Source: Pseudooceanicola onchidii
GTDB lineage: Bacteria; Pseudomonadota; Alphaproteobacteria; Rhodobacterales; Rhodobacteraceae
NCBI RefSeq assembly: GCF_004959925.1
Contig: NZ_SPUW01000002.1
Span: 963,059-1,027,058 of the forward strand
Length of the DNA: 64,000 nt
Reading direction: 5' to 3'
Part shown: one piece after another, positions 43,627 to 52,103 of the stretch
Numbering within the stretch: the first letter of the stretch is position 1
Layout of the letters: every line of letters begins with the position of its first letter
Position numbers and translations under genes: made by a program
Notes under the pieces: generated by a model
What the model saw: the letters and a program-made list of their open reading frames with translations, nothing else
Told to the model about the DNA's origin: nothing
Databases searched by the model: none

Positions 43627-44472
43627 TCAGGTCAGGGTGGCGATGATCCCACGGATCAGGTCCGTGTCACCGGGTTCCGACAGGCTGGGCGCATGGCCCA
43701 TGCCGGGTTTGATCGTGGTGCCCATCTGCGGCTGAAGCGCCTGCATCTTGGCGATAATGGGCTGGGTGAGCAGGTCCGAGTCCGCGCCGCCGATCAGGTG
43801 CATTGGCAGAGTGATCTTGGTGAACCGGTCCCAGCTTCGGAATTCCTGCGGCGAGGCGGTGAACTGCACCGTGATCTTCGGGTCGTAATGGGTGGTGAAC
43901 ATCCCGTTCGCCTTGCGCCGGACCGAGGTGCGGGCCATGCGCGTCCAGAAGGGATCGGGCGGGCTCCCGAAGGGGGCATAGGCGGCGCGAAGCCAGGCCT
44001 CGACCTCGGTCAGCGTGCGAAATTCCGGGGACTGGTCGGCATAGGCGAGGATCCGGTCTATGGCGTCCTGCGGGACCTCGGGGCCGATGTCGTTGATCAC
44101 CAGCCAGTCCAGCCGCGCGGCAAGGGGGCCGGAGGCCATGTGCATCCCGATCAGCCCGCCCATGGAGGTGCCGATCCAGCCGGTCCTGTCGATCCCGTAG
44201 GCGTCCAGCAGATCGGCGGCGATGCCGGAATAGTATTCAAGGGAATATTCCCGCTCTGGATCAGCGGACCAGGACGATAACCCGCGCCCGATCGTGTCGG
44301 GGCAGAGGACGAAGTACTGCTCAGACAGGTCGGCGGCGAGGTCGTCGAAATCGCGCCCGGTGCGGGCCAATCCGTGCCACATGACCAGCGCGGGGTTCGA
44401 CGGATCGCCCCATGTGGTCACGTGGATTTCATGGTCCATCACCGGGATGAAGGCGTGGCTGGGCTGGGTCAT
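43627..44472 (-). CDS. Alpha/beta hydrolase
   Basis: A 281-residue alpha/beta-fold hydrolase. The nucleophile elbow GTSMGG (IGTSMGGLIGMHMAS), an Asp in LIGGADSDLLTQP and a His in PGMGHAPSL give a complete Ser-Asp-His triad; the oxyanion HG motif is WHGLARTG. It is the last gene of a five-gene Liv-type ABC operon, coupled to livM by ATGA. It therefore probably acts on the imported compound (ester, amide or C-C bond hydrolysis). The exact substrate is unknown. Confidence 0.87.
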   Translation of the reverse strand: MTQPSHAFIPVMDHEIHVTTWGDPSNPALVMWHGLARTGRDFDDLAADLSEQYFVLCPDTIGRGLSSWSADPEREYSLEYYSGIAADLLDAYGIDRTGWIGTSMGGLIGMHMASGPLAARLDWLVINDIGPEVPQDAIDRILAYADQSPEFRTLTEVEAWLRAAYAPFGSPPDPFWTRMARTSVRRKANGMFTTHYDPKITVQFTASPQEFRSWDRFTKITLPMHLIGGADSDLLTQPIIAKMQALQPQMGTTIKPGMGHAPSLSEPGDTDLIRGIIATLT

Positions 44473-45542
44473 GTCCGGGCCCCCTTGTCCATGATCGTGC
44501 CCGCGATCCCCTTGGGGAAGAAATAGACGAGCAGGATGAAGATCAGGCCGAGCCAGAGAAGCCAGCGGTCGGGCTCTAGCAGGTGGGGCAGGACGGGGAT
44601 GTTGGCGGTGGCTTCGGACGCGACCTCCATCAGGTCGCGCAGGTAGTATTGCGCCATGACCAGCAGAACGGCCCCGATGACCGCCCCCCAGAGCGTGCCC
44701 ATGCCGCCGATCACCACCATCAGCAGGATGTCGATCATGATGGCGAAGGACAGCGCGGTGTCGGGGCCGGTGTATTTCAGCCAGATGGCATAGATCGTGC
44801 CCGCCAGCGACGCGATGACGGCGGTGATGCAGAAGACGAAGGTGCGGTAGCTGACGACGCGGTATCCGATCGCCTCGGCCCGGGCCTCGTTCTCGCGGAT
44901 CGCCTTGAGCACCGTGCCAAGCGGCGAGGCGGTGATGCGCAGCATGACGATGAAAAGCGCGAGCGAGGTGAAGAAGACGAAGTAATAGGCTGCGAGCTTG
45001 CCGTTCATCCGGACACCCGCGATGCGCAGCACCTTGCCGTCCTCGTCGGTCATCAGCTTGGTCGCGGTCTTGAAGAAGTCGGGCGTGCGATAGGTGATGC
45101 CATCCTCGCCCCCCGTCAGCTGCGACAGCTGCGAGGCCAGCACCAGCGCGACCGAGGCGGCGGCGAGGGTGATCATGGCAAAGAAGATCGCCTTCACCCG
45201 CAGCGACAGCAGGCCGATGGCCACGGCAAGGACCAGTGACAGGGCAATGCCTGCGACGGCGCCAATGCCGATGGAGGCCCATGTATTGCCAAGCTGCTTC
45301 AGCGCGATGGCGGCCCCGTAAGCGCCGAAGCCGAAGAACATGGTGTGGGCGAAGCTGACGATCCCGGTGTAGCCGATCAGAAGGTCATAGCTGGCGACCA
45401 GCACCACGAAGATGCAGATCCGGGCCGCGACCTCGACCGAGCGGACGTCCTGGAAAAGGAAGGGGGCGAAGAGAAGCGCGGCAGCGATCACCAGCACGAT
45501 GGCCTTCACGATCAGGGCGCCTGTGGTTTTGTCTTGGGTCAT
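44469..45542 (-). CDS. Branched-chain amino acid-type ABC permease (LivM family)
   Basis: A 357-residue inner-membrane permease with about nine hydrophobic segments. LivM marks: YDLLIGYTGIVSFAHTMFFGFGAYGAA, LIGLLSLRVKAIFFAMITLA-like core (GLLSLRVKAIFFAMITLAAASVALVLAS), ENEARAEAIGYRVVSYRTFVFCITAVIASLAGTIYA and GGMGTLWGAVIGAVLL. The insert at about 145-195 (QLTGGEDGITYRTPDFFKTATKLMTDEDG) is longer than in E. coli LivM but common in family members for other substrates. Confidence 0.9.
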   Translation of the reverse strand: MTQDKTTGALIVKAIVLVIAAALLFAPFLFQDVRSVEVAARICIFVVLVASYDLLIGYTGIVSFAHTMFFGFGAYGAAIALKQLGNTWASIGIGAVAGIALSLVLAVAIGLLSLRVKAIFFAMITLAAASVALVLASQLSQLTGGEDGITYRTPDFFKTATKLMTDEDGKVLRIAGVRMNGKLAAYYFVFFTSLALFIVMLRITASPLGTVLKAIRENEARAEAIGYRVVSYRTFVFCITAVIASLAGTIYAIWLKYTGPDTALSFAIMIDILLMVVIGGMGTLWGAVIGAVLLVMAQYYLRDLMEVASEATANIPVLPHLLEPDRWLLWLGLIFILLVYFFPKGIAGTIMDKGART

Positions 45543-45549
45543 CGGGGCC

Positions 45550-46542
45550 TCACTTGATCGCTGGTTTCAGACCGGCGGGACGCCAGAGCAGGATGGCGAC
45601 CATCAGGATCATGTTCGAGGCCAGCGCCATCTTGGGGGCAAGGAAGCCGATGTAGTTCGACACCAGCCCCACCATCAGCGCGCCCAGAAGAGTGCCCTCG
45701 ATCGATCCCAGCCCGCCGATGATGACGACGATGAAGACGATGATCATCATCTCCGCGCCAAGCGTCGGGTCGATCAGGGTCTGATAGCCGGCCCAAGTGG
45801 CCCCGCCCATGGCGGCAAGGGCGGATCCGCCCATGAAGACGCCGATGAACAGCCGGTCGATGCGAAAGCCGAGCGCCTCGACCATCTCGCGGTTTTCGAC
45901 GCCGGCGCGGATCAGCAGGCCGATGCGGGTGCGGTTCAGCACGAGGTACAGCAGGGCATAGACCGCCACGCCGAGGACCAGGGCGAAGACGCGGTAGATC
46001 TCGATCGAGACGTCGCCGATGATCCACGAGCCTTCCAGGAAGGCGGGGCGTGGGACGGTCATGGGGGTACCGCCCCAGATGGCGAGAATGATCTGTTCGG
46101 CCACGATCAGCGCGCCCATGGTGATCAGGATCTGGCGCAGGTGGTCCTTGTAGACGGGTTTGATGATCACCGTCTCGAAGAACCAGCCGCCGATCATGCC
46201 GAACATCACGGCGGCGGCGATGGCGAAGATCAGGGCGAGCGAGGCGAGCGCCACGCTGCCGCTGCCCAGCCAGCCGCCGAAATAGGCGAGGGTCGAGGCC
46301 GCGACGAAAGCGCCGAAGCTAACAAAGGCCGAATGGCCGAAGTTCAGCACATCCATCAGGCCGAAGACGAGGCTGAGCCCCGAGGCCATGAGAAAGATCA
46401 TCATGCCCATGGCCAGCCCCGCGACGGTCAGCGTGACCCAGGACGAGGGCGCGCCGATCAGCACGAAGGCGATGAGGGCGACGGCAACTGGCAGCAGGTT
46501 GACCCCGCCGAAGCGCCCGAGGGTTTGGGAAAGTTGGTCCAT
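45550..46542 (-). CDS. Branched-chain amino acid-type ABC permease (LivH family)
   Basis: A 330-residue permease partnering LivM. Family marks: GLSLVFGLMDVLNFGHSAFVSFGAFVAAS, RTRIGLLIRAGVENREMVEALGFRIDRLFIGVFMGGSALAAMGG and IIVFIVVIIGGLGSIEGTLLGALMVGLVSNY. The ATG at 46542 follows GAGGAGACCGTG. It ends 7 bases before livM, so the two are co-transcribed. Confidence 0.9.
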   Translation of the reverse strand: MDQLSQTLGRFGGVNLLPVAVALIAFVLIGAPSSWVTLTVAGLAMGMMIFLMASGLSLVFGLMDVLNFGHSAFVSFGAFVAASTLAYFGGWLGSGSVALASLALIFAIAAAVMFGMIGGWFFETVIIKPVYKDHLRQILITMGALIVAEQIILAIWGGTPMTVPRPAFLEGSWIIGDVSIEIYRVFALVLGVAVYALLYLVLNRTRIGLLIRAGVENREMVEALGFRIDRLFIGVFMGGSALAAMGGATWAGYQTLIDPTLGAEMMIIVFIVVIIGGLGSIEGTLLGALMVGLVSNYIGFLAPKMALASNMILMVAILLWRPAGLKPAIK

Positions 46543-46552
46543 CACGGTCTCC

Positions 46553-47257
46553 TCAGGCGGACAGGCTGAGCAGGCGGTCCTGCAGGTCTTGGTCGGCCAC
46601 GAAATCGGCCATGGTCCCGGCGTGCACGATGCGGCCGTCGTCGATGACGGCCATGTCGCGGCCCAGGCGCTTGGCGAACTGGAAATTCTGTTCGACCAGC
46701 AAGATCGTGGTGGTTTCGGCGATTTCGGCAAAGGCGTCGGCCATGGCGTCGACGATGGACGGGGCAAGGCCCTTGGTCGGTTCGTCGATCAGGATCAGGT
46801 CGCGCGGTTCGATGATCGCACGGGCCACCGACAGCATCTGTTTCTGCCCGCCCGACAGGCTCCAGGCCTGCTTGGTCCAGAATTTCTCGATCGCGGGGAA
46901 CAGCGTGTAGATCCGTTGCAGCCGGGTCTGATCGAACTGGCCGGACTTGGTCGCGAGGATCAGGTTTTCCTCGACCGTGAGGCTGCCGAAGATGCCCATG
47001 TCCTCGGGCACGAAGGCGATGCCAAGCTGGGCGATATCAGCGGTATGCAGGGCGGTGATGTCCTGCCCGCGGAGGATGACCGACCCGGGCGAGGGGCGCC
47101 ACATGCCCATGATAGACCGCAGCGTCGTGGTCTTGCCCGCGCCGTTGCGGCCCAGCAGGACAAAGACGCCGCCCTCGGGCACCTCTAGCGTGACGTCATG
47201 CAGCACGGCGTACTGGCCGATGTTGGTCTGCATCCTGGTGATCGACAGAAGGCTCAT
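46553..47257 (-). CDS. Branched-chain amino acid-type ABC ATPase (LivF family)
   Basis: A 234-residue ATPase with Walker A (GRNGAGKTTTLRSIMGM), signature (LSGGQKQMLSVARAI), Walker B (LILIDEPTKGLAP) and the switch histidine replaced by glutamine in VEQNF, as in LivF. The AFVPEDMGIFGSLTVEENL segment is family typical. It overlaps the end of livG by 4 bases. Confidence 0.9.
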   Translation of the reverse strand: MSLLSITRMQTNIGQYAVLHDVTLEVPEGGVFVLLGRNGAGKTTTLRSIMGMWRPSPGSVILRGQDITALHTADIAQLGIAFVPEDMGIFGSLTVEENLILATKSGQFDQTRLQRIYTLFPAIEKFWTKQAWSLSGGQKQMLSVARAIIEPRDLILIDEPTKGLAPSIVDAMADAFAEIAETTTILLVEQNFQFAKRLGRDMAVIDDGRIVHAGTMADFVADQDLQDRLLSLSA

Positions 47258-48015
47258 GCCGGTTCCTCCGACTTGCCGAGGTAGACGTCGCGGACGATCT
47301 GGCTCGACATCACCTCGGACGGCGCGCCATCGGCCAGCAGTTCGCCGTTGTGCAGCACGATTATCCGGTCGGCCAGCGCACGCACCACGTCCATCTTGTG
47401 TTCGACCAGCAGGATCGTCTTGCTCTGGTCCTTTTTCAGGTCCGCGATCAGGTCCAGCACGTCGGGCGTGTGGTCCAGCGACATGCCGGCGGTCGGTTCG
47501 TCGAACATGTAGATGTCGGGCTCCATCGCCATCAGCAGCGCGACCTCGAGCTTGCGCTGGTCGCCATGGGGCAGGGCGGCGGCGGGCTGATGGGCGACGC
47601 GGGTCAGCTTGGCGGCCTCAAGGTACCGTTCGGCCTTGGCGGTCAGCCCGGTCAGGGTGCGCGCGGCGGTGAAGACGCGCCAGCCGTCGCCCGACTGGGC
47701 CTGCACGGCGAGGCGGATGTTTTCCAGCACCGAGAGCTGCGGAAAGAGGTTGGTCAGCTGAAACGCACGACCGATCCCGTGGCGCGCCCGCGCCGAGGGG
47801 GCGAGCGAGGTGATGTCGGTGCCATCCTTGATGACCCGGCCCGAGGTGGCGGGCAACTGGCCGGAGATCAGGTTGAAATAGGTGGTTTTCCCGGCCCCGT
47901 TCGGGCCGACGATCACGGTCAGTTCGCCGGGGCGGAAATCACAGCTGACCGCATTGACCGCGACGTGACCGCCGAAGCGGATCGTCAGGTCCTCGGTGCG
48001 CAGGGAAGGTGTCAT
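47254..48015 (-). CDS. Branched-chain amino acid-type ABC ATPase (LivG family)
   Basis: A 253-residue ATPase starting at ATG 48015. It has Walker A (GPNGAGKTTYFNLISGQLPATSG), the LivG-type GIGRAFQLTNLFPQLSVLENIRLAVQA, a signature variant (LPHGDQRKLEVALLMAM) and Walker B (IYMFDEPTAGMS). The H-loop is in LLVEHKMDVV. It starts 169 bases before the binding-protein gene, separated by a family A repeat element and GC tracts. Confidence 0.9.
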   Translation of the reverse strand: MTPSLRTEDLTIRFGGHVAVNAVSCDFRPGELTVIVGPNGAGKTTYFNLISGQLPATSGRVIKDGTDITSLAPSARARHGIGRAFQLTNLFPQLSVLENIRLAVQAQSGDGWRVFTAARTLTGLTAKAERYLEAAKLTRVAHQPAAALPHGDQRKLEVALLMAMEPDIYMFDEPTAGMSLDHTPDVLDLIADLKKDQSKTILLVEHKMDVVRALADRIIVLHNGELLADGAPSEVMSSQIVRDVYLGKSEEPA

Positions 48016-48052
48016 GGGATGCTCGGATCGGGATGTGAGATCGGGCCGGGGA

Positions 48053-48115
48053 GGGGCTCTGCCCCGCTGCCCATGCGGGCAGCCCCCGGGATATTTTCGG
48101 CAAAAAGAAAGCGCG
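48053..48115 (+). repeat. Intergenic GC-rich element, family A copy 2
   Basis: GGGGCTCTGCCCC (48053-48065), a GC-rich core, then CCCCCGGGATATTTTCGGC and AAAAAGAAAGCGCGGG. It matches the element at 27838-27895 in order and sequence. It separates livG from the binding-protein gene. Confidence 0.6.
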
Positions 48116-48153
48116 GGTGCGACGCCTGTTGCTGAGGCGGTGCCCTCCCCCCG

Positions 48154-48184
48154 GGAGGGGAGGGCGGAGGGGAGGGCGGAGGGG
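48154..48184 (+). repeat. Short tandem repeat, 12-base unit
   Basis: GGAGGGGAGGGC is repeated twice in tandem (48154-48177), with a third partial copy GGAGGGG to 48184. It ends one base before the stop codon of the binding-protein gene (reverse strand). It may be prone to slippage. Confidence 0.85.
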
Positions 48185-49381
48185 TCAGTTCTCGCGACCG
48201 ATGGGAATGTCCATTTCGTCCGCGGGGATGATCCGGACCTTTTCGGGGATCGCCCAGTCGACCGCATCGTCGACCTTGATCTTGAAGTGCAGCATGTCCT
48301 GCAGTGCCTGGTGATCTTCGGGACGGAAGGTCATGGTGCCCTTGGGCGTTTCCCAGGACATGCCTTCCATCGTCTCGATCAGCGTGTCGGTCTCGTAATC
48401 CGGGGCTTCCTTCAGCGCCTTGACCACGGCGAGCGCGGCCGACATGCCACCGGCGGTGAAGAAGTCGGGCGGGCCGTCAAAGCGCGCCATGTGTTCCTTC
48501 ACGAGCCAATCGTTGATCTCGTTGTCGAAGCCTTCGTAGTAATAGTAGACCGCGCCTTCGAGACCGGGGAACCGCTTGTAGGTCGGCAGGACGGGCAGGA
48601 TGTGGCCGCCCATGGAGATCTCGATGTCGAAGCGGGCCGGGTCCATCGCCTGGATCTTGCCGGGCGCGTCACCGCCGCCGGCGATGTAGATCAGGATGAC
48701 CTTGCGGCCTTCCTTGTCCTTGAGCGCGTTGAACATGCGTTCGGCATAGGCGGTGAAGTCGGTGGTGCCCTGCGGCACGTATTCTTCGGTCACCACGGTC
48801 GCGCCGGACCCGTCGAGCGCGGATTTGAAGGCGGTGATGCCGTCACGACCGAAGGCGTAATCCTCGGCCAGGGTGGCGACGAAGAGGTTTTCGTCGGGTT
48901 TCAGCGCCAGCGCCTGGGCCTGCATGTCCATCGAGGAGTTGCGCGAGGTCTTGAAGACGTAGCGGTTGCTGTCCGGGCCGGTAAGGCTGTCGGCGACGGC
49001 CGGTTCGACGATCAGGATCTTTTCGTATTCCTCGGCGATCGGAAGCATGCCGACGGTGACGCCCGACGACGTTGCGCCAACGGCCAGCAGCACCTCGTCG
49101 TCGCCATAGGCTTCGGCGAGGACGGCGCGGGCGACGTCGGGTTTGAACTGCGTGTCCTTGATGATCAGTTCGATCGGGCGGCCGTTGATTTCATTGGTGC
49201 CGTCGGTGCCGTATTCGATCCCCATCTCGAACCCGGTCTGGGCCTGTTTGGAAAAGGCTTCGAAGGCAGAGCCCGACAGGCCGTGGATCAGGGCGATCTT
49301 GATCGGATCCTGGGCAATGGCGCTCGTGGCCATGGCAAGCCCCATGGCCGCGCCGGTGAGCGCGCGGAAAATGGTTTTCAT
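48185..49381 (-). CDS. ABC transporter periplasmic binding protein (LivK family)
   Basis: A 398-residue periplasmic binding protein of the Leu/Ile/Val (ANF-receptor-like) class, with a signal peptide (1-23, ending AIAQ). Marks: IKIALIHGLSGSAFEAFSKQAQTGFEMGIEYGTDGTNEINGRPIELIIKDTQFKPDVARAVLAEAY and FTAYAERMFNALKDKEGRKVILIYIAGGG. Family members of this length often carry aromatic acids, amides or other compounds, so the name does not prove branched-chain amino acids. It is divergent from the PAS-LuxR gene at 49473 across only 91 bases. Confidence 0.9.
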   Translation of the reverse strand: MKTIFRALTGAAMGLAMATSAIAQDPIKIALIHGLSGSAFEAFSKQAQTGFEMGIEYGTDGTNEINGRPIELIIKDTQFKPDVARAVLAEAYGDDEVLLAVGATSSGVTVGMLPIAEEYEKILIVEPAVADSLTGPDSNRYVFKTSRNSSMDMQAQALALKPDENLFVATLAEDYAFGRDGITAFKSALDGSGATVVTEEYVPQGTTDFTAYAERMFNALKDKEGRKVILIYIAGGGDAPGKIQAMDPARFDIEISMGGHILPVLPTYKRFPGLEGAVYYYYEGFDNEINDWLVKEHMARFDGPPDFFTAGGMSAALAVVKALKEAPDYETDTLIETMEGMSWETPKGTMTFRPEDHQALQDMLHFKIKVDDAVDWAIPEKVRIIPADEMDIPIGREN

Positions 49382-49472
49382 GATGTCCTCCCATTTGCGG
49401 ACCGTCCCTGACCCGTTGCGTGGGCGGGGTGGGTCCTCTAATCCTTTCGGTGAGGGAAGTATCCTCCCGCGG

Positions 49473-50102
49473 ATGGAACGGCACAATATTGTGGAAACAC
49501 GTAAGCAGGATGCGCGGGTCGATGCGGCCTACGACAGCGGGGATTTCGCCGGAATTGCCTTTGATTTCGCGCCTGTAGGGCTGGTGCTGACGGAAAACCG
49601 GCTGATCCGCGACTGCAACCGGGCCTTCGCGGAGATGTTCGGATACGAGGTGGGCGAGCTGCGCGACCAGTATTTCGCGATCCTCTATCCCAGCAACGAG
49701 GAGTTCGTGAACATCCGCGACCGGGGCGTCGACCAGCTGCGCGAGACGAACCGCTATTGGGACGAACGGATCATGGCGCGCAAGGACGGGAGCCTCTTCT
49801 GGTGCCGGGTGCGCGGGCATTCGTTCACGCCCGACGAGCCGCTGATGCGCGCGGTCTGGAGCTTTGCCGACCTGTCGGAAATCCGCCCCTATCGCGAACT
49901 GACCCGGCGCGAGCGCGAAATCGTGTCGCTGCTGGCCGACGGGCTGACCAGCAAGGAGATCGCGATCAAGCTTGAGCTGTCCTACCGCACGGTCGAGGTC
50001 TATCGCGCCAAGCTGCTGAAGAAGTTCGGCGTGGCCAATACCTCGGCGCTCTTTCAGTCGATGGCGAGCCTTGACGACGACAGCCGGATCGTGTCGCGCT
50101 AG
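49473..50102 (+). CDS. PAS domain-containing LuxR-type transcriptional regulator
   Basis: A 209-residue one-component regulator. Residues 25-135 form a PAS domain (FAPVGLVLTENRLIRDCNRAFAEMFGYEVGELRD, WDERIMARKDGSLFWCRVRGHSF). Residues 145-205 form a LuxR/FixJ helix-turn-helix (LTRREREIVSLLADGLTSKEIAIKLELSYRTVEVYRAKLLKKFG). There is no receiver domain, so the PAS domain must be the sensor. The gene is divergent from the Liv-type operon and upstream of creatinase, so either could be its target. The ATG at 49473 lies within the divergent promoter region. Confidence 0.87.
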   Translation: MERHNIVETRKQDARVDAAYDSGDFAGIAFDFAPVGLVLTENRLIRDCNRAFAEMFGYEVGELRDQYFAILYPSNEEFVNIRDRGVDQLRETNRYWDERIMARKDGSLFWCRVRGHSFTPDEPLMRAVWSFADLSEIRPYRELTRREREIVSLLADGLTSKEIAIKLELSYRTVEVYRAKLLKKFGVANTSALFQSMASLDDDSRIVSR

Positions 50103-50285
50103 GGGTACTGTTGCCGGACCGGTGATCGGTGCAGATTTCCGTTGCCTGTGCTGAGGCACCGGGGCCATATGGCGGCAGGGCAGGCGATGGCGTCGCCGGC
50201 GTCGCTGACGCGCCCCATCTTCCATCCTGAACGCCGGGATTCACCCGTGTCGTGGCCCCGCCGCGACCGAGAGAGGATTTTGCGA

Positions 50286-51488
50286 ATGGACCGTCCCGAT
50301 TTCTACCGCTTTCACCAGGGCGACCGCGTTCTGCCCTTCGAGGCGTCGGAATATGACGCGCGGCTGGCCAGGCTGCGCGCGATCATGCAGGCCAAGGGCG
50401 TCGTCGCCTGCGTCTTCACCTCGATGCACAATATCGCCTATTACTCGGGCTTTCTGTATTGTTCGTTCGGGCGGCCCTACGGGCTTGTCGTGACCGACAC
50501 CGACAGCGTGACGATCAGCGCAGGCATCGATGCGGCGCAGCCCTGGCGGCGCAGTCACGGCGACAACATCACCTACACGGATTGGCAGCGGAACAACTTC
50601 TGGCGGGCGGTCGCGTCGGTGACCGGCGAGAACCAGGTGGTGGGGTTCGAGGGCGATCACCTGACGCTGGTGCAGCGCGACCTGCTGGAGGACTTCCTGC
50701 GCCCGTCGGTCACGCTCGATATCGCGCCGGACACGATGGTGCAGAGGATGCACAAGTCGGTGGCGGAGCTGGCGCTGATCCGGCAGGGGGCGGCGGTGGC
50801 CGATGTGGGCGGCCATGCGATCCGCGATGCGATCCGCGAGGGCGTGCGGGAAATCGACGTGGCCATGGCCGGGCGCGACGCGATGGAGCTGGAGATCGCC
50901 AAACGGTTTCCCGACGCCGAATATCGCGACACCTGGGTCTGGTTCCAGTCCGGCATCAACACCGACGGCGCGCATAACCCGGTGACGGGGCGGGTCTTGC
51001 AGCGCGGCGATATCCTGTCGCTGAACACCTTTCCCATGATCTCGGGCTATTACACCGCGCTGGAACGGACGCTGTTCGTGGGCGAGGTCGATGACGCGAG
51101 CCTGAAGATTTGGGAGGCCAATGTCGCCGCGCATGAGTATGGCATGTCGCTGCTGAAGCCCGGTGTCTCCTGCGCCGAGGTGACGGAGGCGATCAACGCG
51201 GTCTTCGCGGACCGCGACCTGCTGCAATATCGGACCTTCGGCTACGGGCATTCCTTCGGGGTGCTGTCGCATTACTACGGTCGCGAGGCGGGGCTGGAGC
51301 TGCGCGAGGACATCGACACGGTGCTGGAGCCGGGGATGGTGATCTCGATGGAGCCGATGCTGACGATCCCCGAGGGTCTGCCGGGCGCGGGCGGGTATCG
51401 CGAACACGATATCCTGTTCATCACCGAAGACGGGAACGAGGACATCACCGGCTATCCCTACGGGCCGGAGTTCAATGTGGTGGGCTGA
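50286..51488 (+). CDS. Creatinase (creatine amidinohydrolase)
   Basis: A 400-residue peptidase-M24-fold enzyme that hydrolyses creatine to sarcosine and urea (EC 3.5.3.3). It follows Pseudomonas putida creatinase almost motif for motif as I recall that sequence: FTSMHNIAYYSGFLYCSFGRPYGLVVT, IDAAQPWRRS, YTDWQRNNF, DTWVWFQSGINTDGAHNPVT (His230, catalytic His232 equivalent), YTALERTLF (Glu260), LQYRTFGYGHSFGVLSHYYGREAGLELRED and EPMLTIPEGLPGAGGYREHDIL. The length (403 in Pseudomonas) fits. The metal ligands of true aminopeptidases are absent, as in creatinases. I chose the ATG at 50286. Confidence 0.94.
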   Translation: MDRPDFYRFHQGDRVLPFEASEYDARLARLRAIMQAKGVVACVFTSMHNIAYYSGFLYCSFGRPYGLVVTDTDSVTISAGIDAAQPWRRSHGDNITYTDWQRNNFWRAVASVTGENQVVGFEGDHLTLVQRDLLEDFLRPSVTLDIAPDTMVQRMHKSVAELALIRQGAAVADVGGHAIRDAIREGVREIDVAMAGRDAMELEIAKRFPDAEYRDTWVWFQSGINTDGAHNPVTGRVLQRGDILSLNTFPMISGYYTALERTLFVGEVDDASLKIWEANVAAHEYGMSLLKPGVSCAEVTEAINAVFADRDLLQYRTFGYGHSFGVLSHYYGREAGLELREDIDTVLEPGMVISMEPMLTIPEGLPGAGGYREHDILFITEDGNEDITGYPYGPEFNVVG

Positions 51489-51555
51489 CGCCTGACCACT
51501 GGACAGGCCCCGCGCGACGGTATCGAGTGATCGTCGCGCGGTATCCCGAGTCGTC

Positions 51556-52098
51556 ATGCCCAGTCGTCGTCCATTTTCCTTCTATGCAACCGGCCCCGAT
51601 CTGGCCCCGGTGCTTGCCCGGGTCGAGGCGGGCGCGGATATTCACTATGTCGATCTGACCGACCGGCTGTCCCCGGATCTGAGCGTTCATCGCAGCGTGA
51701 CGGAGATCCCCGATTTCCTGACCTCCCCGACCGGCGTGCTGAACCGGCAGTTCTATATCCTTCCCTCCGGCGTGATCCCGCAGCCCAAGGTCGCCCCGCA
51801 CATGGACGGGCGGCCGCGTTATAGCCTGACGCCGCAACAGGTGCCTGAGGCGATCGTGCTGGATGAACATGGCCTGTGTCCGGGGAAGGGCCTGCTGCCG
51901 TCGCGGATCTATCTGGTGGGCGATAATGCCGACCTGATGCGCATCTATCGGGCGATCCTGAAGGCCGTGCGATCCGATTTTGAGCCTGTCCGGGGGTGGT
52001 GGCTGGGCCCGCAGGCGTTCGAGATGCTGACCGCCGGAGAGCGTCTGACGGCCTTCCTTGCCGCGCCTCGCGCGAATGACCTGACGCCGGATCGCTAG
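51556..52098 (+). CDS. Uncharacterised protein, 180 residues
   Basis: I do not recognise this protein. It is soluble, with no signal peptide or membrane segment, and the frame is intact with a good stop. Notable segments are the start FSFYATGPDLAPVLARVEAGADIHYVDL, a central PTGVLNRQFYILPSGVIPQPK and RIYLVGDNADLMRIYRAILKAVRSDFEPVRGWWLGPQAFE. It sits 67 bases after creatinase in the same orientation and converges on puuD with 5 bases between. It may be a partner or regulator of creatine use, which is only a positional guess. Confidence 0.65.
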   Translation: MPSRRPFSFYATGPDLAPVLARVEAGADIHYVDLTDRLSPDLSVHRSVTEIPDFLTSPTGVLNRQFYILPSGVIPQPKVAPHMDGRPRYSLTPQQVPEAIVLDEHGLCPGKGLLPSRIYLVGDNADLMRIYRAILKAVRSDFEPVRGWWLGPQAFEMLTAGERLTAFLAAPRANDLTPDR

Positions 52099-52103
52099 GT
52101 CCG

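Noticed and set aside
48154..48184. Tandem repeat as part of a CRISPR array
   Set aside because: A 12-base unit in direct tandem without spacers is not CRISPR.
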